30,000 nucleotides of DNA from Tubiluchus corallicola (lineage: Eukaryota; Priapulida; Priapulimorpha; Priapulimorphida; Tubiluchidae): assembly GCA_030141605.1 (NCBI GenBank), contig JAQGDQ010000166.1, positions 378,570-408,569 on the forward strand, in the 5' to 3' direction. This document shows positions 22,313 through 30,000 of this stretch, one piece after another (within the stretch, counting starts at the first letter, position 1; the number at the start of each line of letters is the position of its first letter). The notes under the pieces were generated by a model, which was not told the DNA's origin, searched no databases, and was given only the letters and a program-made list of their open reading frames with translations. Position numbers and translations under genes: made by a program.

Positions 22313-22756
22313 GTAACTCGCAAGCTTGTTCAGACTAGAGAGCAAAACTTGCTGCAAGTTACAAACCGATGGTAAGCACGAGCTGACACTCACTTCTCTA
22401 TTTACTGCAAGAAGTGTCGAGAGTAACTCGCAAGCTTGTTCAGACTAGAGAGCAAAACTTGCTGCAAGTTACTCCCCGATAGTAAGCATGAACTGACACT
22501 CACTTCTCTATTTACTGCAAGAAGTGTCGAGAGTAACTCGTAAGCACGTTCAGACTACAAAGCAAAACTTGCTGCAAGTTACTCTCCGATAGTAAGCGTG
22601 AACTGACACTCACTTCTCTATTTACTGCAAGAAGTGTCGAGAGTAACTCGCAAGCTTGTTCAGACTAGAGAGCAAAACTTGCTGCAAGTTACAAACCGGT
22701 AGTAAGCATGAACTGACACTCACTTCTCTATTTACTGCAAGAAGTGTCGAGAGTAA
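22313..22756. repeat. Satellite family G, four 110-bp units
   Basis: 'gtaactcg' or 'gtaactca' recurs at 22313, 22423, 22533, 22643 and 22753, an exact 110-bp step. Each unit carries 'ttcagacta', 'gcaaaacttgctgcaagtta', 'tgacactcacttctctattt' and 'gcaagaagtgtcgaga'. Units are very similar, in contrast to the related irregular array at 12186-12565. Confidence 0.95.
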
Positions 22757-22844
22757 CTCATCAAAAAACACAAGAAAACGCATTACTGATCTTATTGAAA
22801 ACAGTAAGCCGATGTAGAATCAATTTACATGGTGTTAAAGAAAA

Positions 22845-23420
22845 ACAGCACCTATTCTTAAACTATAACTCACAATCTAACCCGTAAAATACTGAAATGG
22901 AACATAATGGTTTTTTTTCAAGAATGGCTTACGTGAAAGAACTATTACCATGTTTGCGCAACTAATTCTTCGCTGTTACATGCACTTCGCCATTCGTAAG
23001 TTAGATGGCGCACCAACTAATTAACGTTGCACCACTCCTGCGTTGGAAATGCATAGCACAAAACAGGCACTGTACCTCTCAGTTCAGATGCTGTTCAGTT
23101 GTGGTGTAGTGCACACCTTCGAGAGATCATGTGTGAGCACAGCGGAAAACTTGAAATTTAAATTTTCCGAGTTTTTGTGTATCACACTGAATTTTGTACA
23201 GTAGCACTGCACTACAATTTTCACTTTCGCAAACACGTACAACACGCTCGTGGAATGTTTGTGCTGTTACAAAATTATGTTCAGTTGTGACGGCATCACT
23301 TGCTTGGCTAACACGCTGTAAATTGAGTTTAAACCTACACTTGATTATCAGAAACACTTTGACATTATTACAGATGATAAAATATATACTTTTTACCGTA
23401 CTTTAAAACAGGGTGGGATA
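22845..23420 (+). repeat. Dispersed repeat A, copy 2
   Basis: Diverged copy of 15620-16190, sharing 'cttcgctgttac', 'ctgtacctctcagttca', 'cacgctcgtggaatgttt' and 'atatactttttacc'. It ends about 45 bp before the SCYL2 splice acceptor at 23463. Confidence 0.7.
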
Positions 23421-23463
23421 TAAAAATTCATGTTCTTTTCCTTTATCTGTCTCTTTTTTACAG

Positions 23464-23685
23464 GTTTGCTTAGAAATCATGAATATAACGATGTCATCTC
23501 CAAAGCTTATAGGCCGAGCACCCAGTAAGAAAAACATGGAGGTTTTGTCAATAATAAAACAAACGCTTGTTGCTGATGATAAAAACCCAATAATTCAGTA
23601 TTTCGACATTGGACGCCATGTTGCTAGTGCTGGACCTGAATTAGTTTGGAAAATTTACGAGGCACACAGGAAATCCGACTTGCAG
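23464..23685 (+). CDS. SCYL2: SCYL2, first visible exon (N-terminus)
   Basis: SCYL2 (CVAK104) is a pseudokinase of clathrin-coated vesicles that binds clathrin and adaptor complexes in endosomal and Golgi traffic. A long pyrimidine tract ending in 'ttttttacag' marks the acceptor at 23463. The likely ATG is 23479-23481 (a second at 23491 would also serve), and the donor follows at 23686 ('cag|gtttgt', phase 0). The 69 codons include 'NPIIQYFDIGRHVASAGP' and 'LVWKIYEAHRKSDLQ', matching the start of the SCYL2 kinase-like domain with its degenerate glycine loop. Because the acceptor precedes the ATG by 15 bp, there is at least one upstream exon, probably untranslated. The frame is open back through the acceptor, so an upstream coding exon cannot be excluded. 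Confidence 0.88.
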
Positions 23686-23812
23686 GTTTGTACAACAGTT
23701 CATAAATAAACCACATAACAGACTTTTTATTGTGTAGATTATCTAAAGTTTTAATTAATACACCTAAAATGATGAGATTTGAGGTGAGGTGTATGACCCA
23801 GTGGTCACGGGT

Positions 23813-23957
23813 CATGTTGCCAATTGCTGGACCTGAACTGGTCTGCAAAGATTTGCAGGTTTGTACAACATTTCAAAAATAAACCATAAAACGGGTTTTT
23901 ACTGTCCAGATTATCAAAAATTTTAATGTAATTAAAATTATGAGATTTGAGGTGAGA
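23813..23957 (+). pseudogene. Partial tandem copy of SCYL2 exon 1 end and donor
   Basis: The sequence from 'catgttgc' through 'gctggacctgaa', 'ttgcaggtttgtacaac' and 'atgagatttgaggtgag' repeats 23617-23790 about 196 bp downstream. It therefore carries a second copy of the exon 1 donor site. The exonic part has lost roughly 20 bases and gained one near 'gccaattgctgg', so it cannot keep the SCYL2 frame. It lies in intron 1. Confidence 0.85.
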
Positions 23958-24185
23958 ATAACCGAATGGTTACGCCAATCTGCTGTGCGACTTTGCGCCT
24001 AAAAGTGGAATATCGTAATTTCGTAAACTATAAAATTTTTACTTATACTGATTCGGGCAAGAGCAAATGATTGTTAATCCGACCAAACTGCGCATGCTCA
24101 GGAAACCAACAGAGCCATGCAGGTTTCACTTCACTGAAATGACATCACTTAAGCTTCCAAATGGGTACCATATTGGCGGTGTGCG
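23958..24185. other. SCYL2 intron 1, unassigned
   Basis: No element recognised. Confidence 0.4.
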
Positions 24186-24482
24186 GCAAAAATGGCGCAG
24201 GTAAAAATGGTACAGGAAAAAATGACACAGTAAAACTGACACAGGAAAAAATGGCACTGGAAAAAATGACACGGTAAATATGGCACAGTAAAAATGAAAT
24301 TTCACCTACTTTTCATTTGTGATATTTGCACCTGTGCCATTTTTACCTACTGTTCCATTTGTGCCATTCTTCCTGTGCCATTTTTACCTACTGTTCCGTT
24401 TGTGCCATTTTTCCTGTGCTATTTTTACCTGCTGTTCCATTTTGTGCCTTTTTCTGGTGCCATTTTTACCGTCTGTCATTTT
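24186..24482. repeat. Palindromic arrays of a 15-bp unit in SCYL2 intron 1
   Basis: The left arm (24186-24297) repeats 'ggcacaggaaaaaat'-like units. The right arm (about 24325-24482) repeats the reverse complement 'cctgtgccattttt'. Only about 27 bp separate them, so the region can fold into a long imperfect hairpin. The unit shares 'ggtacagg' and the 15-bp period with the inverted arrays at 10325-11046. Open frames here are products of the repeat. Confidence 0.85.
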
Positions 24483-24702
24483 TGTCGACAGTCCATATGG
24501 GCTTCATAATGACTTCGCTGCATTATGCCAGTAAGACAGCTAAAAATAGCACGAATTTGTGATTGTGAATCCTGTTATGACCACTAAGTAGGTACAACAT
24601 TAAGAAGTACTAATCCTCATATTTCTGATATAACCTGACCAGAATTAGTAGCACGAAAGGCGATTAGTTGTCGATTTCGCTACGCGATGAATGGAACTTA
24701 AT

Positions 24703-25021
24703 GCAAAACCGGACCCAATCTGAAACTGCAAATAGTGAAAGAGAAACATACTATTTTTTCAAAAGTGATATACATGAAAGAATTCTTACCACACAAACAC
24801 AATTTCATGTTCGTTCGCGCCACTACGTGCATTTTCATTCATTCGCTGTTGCATGCATTTCGCCATTCATTAGTTAGACGGATACAAACGCGCCTGCATT
24901 TCGGAAACAGGATGCATAAAACAGGTGTTGTAGCTCTCAGTTCAGATGTGTTCGTTTGTGACGTACTGCACATGTTCGACAGCTAAATTTGAAATTTGAA
25001 TTTTTATCTTAAAACTTGCCT
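24703..25021 (+). repeat. Dispersed repeat A, copy 3 (truncated)
   Basis: Matches the first 60% of the copy at 15620-16190, from 'gcaaaaccggacccaatct' to 'atcttaaaacttgcc'. It stops about 75 bp before SCYL2 exon 2. Confidence 0.8.
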
Positions 25022-25094
25022 AGTTATAGCGGTTGATGAAATTGTGTTTGTCATTCCCAGAAATTCTCCCTACAATTTTACTTTTTCTCAACAG

Positions 25095-25255
25095 GAAGCC
25101 TCAGTGTTCGTATTTGAGAAACGAATAGCAGACAAGCTACACAAACCTAAACGTAGAGAAGTTGTGACTGACCTCCTGCGTCGTGGAGTACGTCAGTTAG
25201 AGAGAATGAAACATCCTAAAATCTTACAGTTACTGCATTCCGTTGAAGAATCGAA
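25095..25255 (+). CDS. SCYL2: SCYL2, second visible exon
   Basis: The acceptor 'tttttctcaacag' ends at 25094. The exon is 161 nt, entering in phase 0 and leaving after two bases of a codon. It encodes 'EASVFVFEKRIADKLHKPKR', 'DLLRRGVRQLERMKHPKI' and 'LQLLHSVEES', matching the N-lobe of SCYL2, including the lysine of the 'VFVFEKR' strand. The donor is taken as 25256 'aa|gcaagt': it fits the donor consensus except for C at +2, and it alone joins exon 3 in frame, giving 'EESNDTLAF' where human SCYL2 has 'EESRDCLAF'. The GT four bases downstream ('caa|gtattt') would run into an immediate TGA. This makes intron 2 a GC-AG intron. Confidence 0.88.
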
Positions 25256-25371
25256 GCAAGTATTTCTTCATTTTTAAACATAGTTTTGTTTGTCTTGAAT
25301 CAAACAGTTCATTATAACTGATACAGAGATTCTCCCCAATATACAGTACAAAATTAACGTGCTAGATTTAC
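25256..25371. other. Start of SCYL2 intron 2
   Basis: Opens with the GC donor; otherwise nothing recognised before the minisatellite. Confidence 0.5.
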
Positions 25372-26463
25372 ATTTGAAGTTACCATGAAGTTATAATGAA
25401 GTTAGATTTGAAGTTTCCATGAAGTTACCACAAAGTTAGATTTGAAGTTACCACCCTCTACCATGGAGTTACATTTGAAGCTACCACCCTCTACCATGGA
25501 GTTACATTCGAAGTTACCACCCTCTACTATGAAGTTACATTTAAAGATACCGTGAAGTTACCATGGAGTTACATTTGAAGCTACCACCCTCTACCATGGA
25601 GCTACATTCGAAGTTACCACCCTCTACCATGGAGTTACATTTGAAGTTACCACCCTCTACCATGGAGTTACATTTGAAGTTACCACCCTCTACCATGAAG
25701 TTACATTTGAAGTTACCACTCTCTACCATGAAGTTACATTTGAAGACACAGTGAAGTTACCATGGAGTTACATTTGAAGTTACCACCCTCTACCATGGAG
25801 TTACATTTGAAGTTACCACTCTCTACCATGAAGTTACATTTGAAGTTACCACCCTCTACCATGGAGTTACATTTGAAGTTACCACTCTCTACCATGAAGT
25901 TACATTTGAAGATACCGCGAAGTTATCATGGAGTTATATTTGAAGTTTCCACCCTCTACCATGGAGTTACATTTGAAGTTACCACCCTCTACCATGGAGT
26001 TACATTTGAAGTTACCAATCTCTACCATGAAGTTACATTTGAAGATACCGCGAAGTTATCATGGAGTTATATTTAAAGTTTCCACTCTCTACCATGGAGT
26101 TACATTTGAAGTTTCCACCCTCTACCATGGAGTTACATTTGAAGTTACCACCCTCTACCATGGAGTTACATTTGAAGTTACCAATCTCTACCATGAAGTT
26201 ACATTTGAAGTTACCACCCTCTACCATGGAGTTACATTTGAAGTTACCACTCTCTACCATGAAGTTACATTTGAAGATACCGCGAAGTTATCATGGAGTT
26301 ATATTTGAAGTTTCCACCCTCTACCATGGAGTTACATTTGAAGTTACCACCCTCTACCATGGAGTTACATTTGAAGTTACCAATCTCTACCATGGAGTTA
26401 TATTTGAAGTTTCCACCCTCTACCATGGAGTTACATTTGAAGTTACCACTCTCTACCATGGAT
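25372..26463. repeat. 33-bp minisatellite in SCYL2 intron 2
   Basis: About 33 units of a 33-bp repeat carrying 'taccaccctctaccatgg' and 'agttacatttgaag'. Variant units with 'gataccgcgaagttatca' recur near 25911, 26044 and 26276, showing higher-order amplification of multi-unit blocks. Since 33 is divisible by three and most units lack stops, frames on both strands are open and give 11-residue repeats. The array sits between the exon 2 and exon 3 of SCYL2, so it is intronic. Confidence 0.95.
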
Positions 26464-27138
26464 TAGTAGGCCTATAGTACCATACTATTGAAAATAACAA
26501 AACAAGACTGCACAATGCAGATGAGGTCATAATATAGTACGTGCAGCATATACAATATGAAAAAATTAATAGTTAAAAAATAAACCATTGTCTCAGAACT
26601 TTAATTAAGGCTATCAATTTCAAAAAAGTTTTGTGCAAATAGCAAAATCTTGAATATACTAAAATATTAAACAATCCATTTCATAGCTTAAGCTTGTGTT
26701 CCCATTGTAATATCGTCATTTAGTAATTTACCAAGAATTACCAAGTAACTTTTTCACCACTGCCGTATCATGTGGCGCATCGGTTACCCCGGATACGGTA
26801 GCTAGATCAGAAAAATTTAGGTTGTCTGTTTCCATGTGAGGCTGCACCATATGATGTCGACACTAACCGGTGCTCAATAGTATCCCTTGGCAGAAAACCC
26901 TGTTGCTCAGTGGCACAGCATAGCTGAGACGGCTGCAGAAATTTCCTGTTGCAGAATGCCCCAGACCTACAACCGAGTTGAACAATAGGCCTGCCGGTTG
27001 CCGAAACTGGTACCGTGGTTGACACTGGGACCGCCGAGTTACCCAAACCGCTCCTAACAGCGCTGACAAGTGCCGGAACCGATGTCTAGTAGAAAAACTA
27101 CCCTTTCTGGGTGCTGACAGCCGGGTAGGCTGTGCCCG
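26464..27138. other. SCYL2 intron 2, unassigned, GC-rich from 26760
   Basis: The first part is AT-rich. From about 26760 composition becomes markedly richer in GC than the surrounding intron, with 'aaccggtgc', 'gccggttgccg' and similar motifs. No ORF here resembles a known family. It may be part of an unrecognised element that continues to about 27420. Confidence 0.35.
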
Positions 27139-27420
27139 GTGATTTGAGATCCGAGTTACCTTTTCCTAGCCTTTGCCTAAAGAGGCATTGACCTGCAAGC
27201 CTGCAGGTGGTTTTGTAATGACAGTGATCCTTCTCCTAGCCTTTGTCACAGTTACAACAGCCTGCAAAGCAGCAGGGGGTTTGAAATCAGAGTTTCCTTC
27301 TCCTATCTCCTATGTGTTGGCTAAACTAGGCACCATGGAAAGTACCATACAAGCGAGCAGGGAGACTAGGACTACCAGTAGGGACGTATTCCTAGGACCC
27401 TTGCTGAGGTAAGATATCAC
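27139..27420. repeat. Degenerate ~70-bp tandem repeat in GC-rich segment
   Basis: Three related blocks begin near 27139, 27208 and 27277 ('gatttgagatccgagt', 'gttttgtaatgacagtg', 'gtttgaaatcagagt'), each followed by a 'cttctcctagcctttg'-like segment and then by 'cctgcaa' motifs. No function is proposed. Confidence 0.6.
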
Positions 27421-27743
27421 CCCTCTACAAGGCTTGCGGTTGCAGTTTAACGTCATACCAAGGACGAATCTAACATTTTATAAATATTTATATTATCAGA
27501 GGCCAATGTTTCCATCATTCTTACGACCATCCTTGCCTAGTTTGGTTAAAAAGAGGAGATTTCAATAAAAATGTTCAACGCGTCTCAAAAAGAAAGCCAC
27601 AATGTAGTAAAACAAGTAGTTCTTAACCCTCTTACAAATGTAGTGAATGTAGTGATTTAGAAGTAATCAAGGCATTTATTGATTATGTTGATAAAGCGTT
27701 TGAAAAACATGATGAACAATATACTATGTAATGATCACATTTT
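27421..27743. other. SCYL2 intron 2, unassigned
   Basis: No confident element. A short frame at about 27637-27731 reads 'CSECSDLEVIKAFIDYVD' and onward to a TAA. It looks protein-like but is too short to identify and may be transposon debris. Confidence 0.3.
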
Positions 27744-28078
27744 TACGGGGGCTAAATGCTATTTATTTTCCTCCCCACACCCCTCTACATTGTGGTGGTG
27801 TCGTTCGTACAAAGCCATTGCATAGTTGAATATCATATTAAAAACCGTCGTTGTGGAATGAACTCGTTGATTCAGCAGGTAAATGGACAGGTGGTTTTAC
27901 CATCGCAGCACCTGTTCCGTAGAAACAACGAGCATGAAGTATACTGGACAAGTTTACTTCAACAAAACTCATCCTGGCAGTGATCCCGGACTACTTGACC
28001 TCCGAAATACAAGGGAACGAACCGACTAGGGGAGCCACCAATCAGACCCCCTGACGGTGAACAACCAGCAACGTTACA
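27744..28078 (+). repeat. Dispersed repeat L, copy 1
   Basis: Collinear with 29311-29665. Shared landmarks are 'atgctatttattttc', 'cccctctaca', 'gttgattcagca', 'cagcacctgttccgtagaaa', 'acaagtttacttc', 'gggaacgaaccgac' and 'gagccaccaatcagaccccc'. The ORF inside is not conserved between copies. Downstream, 28276-28300 is an (AAAT)n tail after 'aataaac', so this could be the 3' part of a non-LTR retroelement, but the link is not proven. Confidence 0.8.
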
Positions 28079-28275
28079 ATGTTGTTGAAGATGAGGCCAG
28101 ATGAATGACAATCTATTTCAAACACTAGTTATTATACTCTTCATTTAAATGACTAAAACAAACTGACAGGAATCAGAATTCATTTGTTTCACCAATAATT
28201 GTTTGTTTCACACTTCAAATTGTGTATATGTCTTGTTTCTTGTTTTGTATTTGTTTTTAATAAACAAACACTGAC

Positions 28276-28300
28276 AAATAAATAAATAAATAAATAAAAT
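28276..28300. repeat. (AAAT)n tract
   Basis: Six tetranucleotide units following a 'tttttaataaac' segment. Such tails are typical of RTE/LINE 3' ends or simple microsatellite growth. Confidence 0.9.
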
Positions 28301-28309
28301 GCATTGCTT

Positions 28310-28560
28310 TCGCCCAACCTCTGTCCTACTCGTATTTTTCTTCCCGCCTTAACCTCTCTTTTCTTATCTCTTCCTCTCTTCTCACCTTTTCGTTTTTCCT
28401 CCTCATCTGTTCATCCTCCATATTCTTTGATCCTTCCTTCTTTCTGTCCTCCTCTTTCCTCTTCTGTCCACCCTCCTCTTTTTTATGCTCCTCCTTTCCT
28501 GCCCCATCCGAATTCTTTTTCTCTCTTTGATTTTCTTTCTACTCTACTCTACATCGTCAC
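28310..28560 (+). repeat. Pyrimidine-rich tract in SCYL2 intron 2
   Basis: About 250 bp dominated by C and T on the plus strand (for example 'tcttcctctcttctcacctt'). The Ser/Pro/Leu-rich frame through it is compositional. It lies more than 600 bp before exon 3, so it is not the polypyrimidine tract of the acceptor. Confidence 0.8.
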
Positions 28561-28704
28561 ACCATCTTTTCCACCTACTATGATCAAGTCCTCGCTCACT
28601 TTTAATTTTGTACCTGTGATTATAATTAATCTCAGCTGTAGGTCTGACTAATTTGCCGTAAGTCTGTAAGTATTGCTAACTCACCACGCACACAATAAAT
28701 AACA

Positions 28705-29087
28705 CACCTTTTCACAGTTTCGTTGTGCGCAGGCGCAGTTGCTGTAGGTCAAAGGTTAAGTATACCACAGCAATGCGTCAACTACAACCGTCACGTGACA
28801 CGTGAGTAAATCAAAGCCATCTGCCACGTAAGTTCAGTAACTTCAATTGTTTTACGTGGACTTTACTTAATTATTCATTAGTCTGAGCGTAGAGTGATAT
28901 AATAGCAGGATCTTGCTTGGAAACAAGAAAAAATGAACTATGTAAGCTTCTAGCTAGCTGTTAAATCTGTTACTGTTACAATAGATTGGGCTGCGAGGCG
29001 TTGCCAAGTGTACACAAATACGTCGTCTAGTACACTTAACCTTTGACCTTTTCACATCATCAATCGCTGGAACTGTGAAAAGGCTTA
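28705..29087 (-). mobile_element. MITE family C, complete copy in SCYL2 intron 2
   Basis: Inverted relative to 13609-13990. It starts 'caccttttcacagtt' and ends 'aactgtgaaaaggctta', with the same internal order reversed. Size agrees with the other complete copy. The right end is 115 bp from SCYL2 exon 3. Confidence 0.85.
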
Positions 29088-29202
29088 TCGCCTGTATTTT
29101 CATTTTCCAATTATTTTATCGTCCCAGTTTGTGGTAAAAAGTTAAAACATTTTTTATGATCATTACGTAATGGTTACAAACATTTGACATTTTTATTTGT
29201 AG

Positions 29203-29302
29203 TGATACTCTAGCTTTTGCTACTGAACCAGTGATAGCTAGTTTAGCCAACTTACTTGGTAATTACGACAGGATGCCACAGACAGTTCCTGCACAAATTA
29301 AG
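29203..29302 (+). CDS. SCYL2: SCYL2, third visible exon
   Basis: The acceptor 'ttttatttgtag' ends at 29202. The first base completes the split Asn codon, then 33 full codons follow to the donor 'aag|gtacgt' at 29303 (phase 0). The translation 'DTLAFATEPVIASLANLLGN' continuing 'YDRMPQTVPAQIK' matches the SCYL2 segment human 'DCLAFCTEPVFASLANVLGN', at the hinge between the kinase-like lobes. The gene continues beyond the window. Confidence 0.9.
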
Positions 29303-29310
29303 GTACGTAT

Positions 29311-29665
29311 TGTTACGGGTGGCAAATGTTATTTATTTTCGACCCCTCTACACTGTGACAGTTTCGTCCATACGAAGCCACTGCATAGTGGCGTTGAATG
29401 CCAGGTATAAAACCAGGTATATGGCCTTGTTGATTCAGCATATAAACGGACAGGTGTTTTTGCCATCACAGCACCTGTTCCGTAGAAACACCTAGCATGA
29501 AGTACACAAGACAAGTTTACTTCGACAAATCTGTCTGATTTTATAAAGTTTGCATCGTCCTGGCAGTGAACCCGAACTACTTGATCACCAAAATAGGAGG
29601 GAACGAACCGACCAGTGGAGCCACCAATCAGACCCCCTGGTGGCGAGGACCCAGCACCCAGCATC
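29311..29665 (+). repeat. Dispersed repeat L, copy 2, in SCYL2 intron 3
   Basis: Collinear with 27744-28078. It starts with 'ttacgggtggcaaatg', only about eight bases into the intron, so it nearly touches the exon 3 donor. A 20-30-bp insertion near 29530-29555 distinguishes it from copy 1. Confidence 0.8.
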
Positions 29666-29684
29666 GATATTTACATTTCTTTTT

Positions 29685-30000
29685 CTCTAGTGATTGCAAC
29701 TACAGTTATTCTACTAGTGGCGTTAGCGGCCAGTTTTAGTTAATAACGGAAATAGTTCATGTCTTCTTCTCTAGTGATTGCAACTATAGTTTTTCTACTA
29801 GAGACGTTAGCTGCCAGTTTTAGTTAATAACGGAAATAGTTCATGTCTTTTTCTCTAGTGATTGCAACTACAGTTCTTCTACTAGAGACGGAAGCTGCCA
29901 GTTTTAGTTAATAACGGAAATAGTTCATGTCTTCTTCTCTAGTGATTGCAACTATAGTTCTTCTACTAGAGACGTTAGCAGCCAGTTTTGGTTAATAACG
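29685..30000. repeat. 84-bp tandem repeat, cut by window edge
   Basis: 'ctctagtgattgcaacta' recurs at 29685, 29769, 29853 and 29937, an exact 84-bp step. Units share 'ggaaatagttcatgtctt' and 'ccagtttt'. Each carries 'cttcttctctag' or 'ctttttctctag', which resembles a splice acceptor. The array runs off the window. Confidence 0.95.

Noticed and set aside
22313-22756. Possible CRISPR array, from regular repeats
   Set aside because: The entire unit repeats with no unique spacers, and the DNA is eukaryotic; the same holds for the 33-, 52- and 84-bp arrays.
25541-26477. Frames with 11-residue repeats on both strands
   Set aside because: Artefact of the 33-bp minisatellite, which lies inside a SCYL2 intron.

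Overview
This window looks like nuclear DNA of an invertebrate animal. The three recognisable protein genes are metazoan: a tubulin-glutamylase-like TTLL, a heparan sulfate 3-O-sulfotransferase and the pseudokinase SCYL2. The SCYL2 exons have spliceosomal introns of 1.4 and 3.9 kb. The DNA is AT-rich and packed with short non-autonomous transposons, foldback elements, minisatellites and microsatellites. There is no sign of bacterial operons. I cannot name the phylum from the sequence alone.

Layout. Bases 1-4540 hold repeats only: a partial MITE at the left edge, a foldback element whose loop is a (TA)n tract, and a TTAA-flanked MITE. An apparently intronless TTLL4-like gene lies on the minus strand (4541-6216) and carries one frameshift. 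From 6283 to 9110 there is a dense cluster of transposon copies: a 715-bp TIR element, a MITE fragment, a long-armed foldback, a 5S rRNA-derived SINE, and a CpG-rich 0.7-kb repeat joined to half of another MITE. A sulfotransferase pseudogene follows on the minus strand (9250-10171), with a nonsense codon and a frameshifting deletion. From 10.3 to 22.8 kb I see only repeats: inverted arrays of a 15-bp unit, 52-bp, 110-bp and 160-bp tandem repeats, microsatellites, MITEs and one LINE reverse-transcriptase relic.

The right third (23464-30000) is the 5' part of a SCYL2 gene on the plus strand. Three coding exons cover the start of the pseudokinase domain, and the gene continues past the window. 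Its introns are largely repeats. They hold a partial tandem copy of exon 1, a 1.1-kb 33-bp minisatellite, a palindromic 15-bp array, two copies of a 350-bp repeat and an 84-bp array at the right edge. Intron 2 can only be spliced in frame with a GC-AG pair.

The three genes are not functionally linked. SCYL2 is the only one that looks intact in the visible part. No new multi-gene system is evident. The most notable points are the TTLL with an N-terminal hydrophobic leader, the GC-AG intron, the partial exon duplication, and two foldback-like loci built from related 15-bp units.
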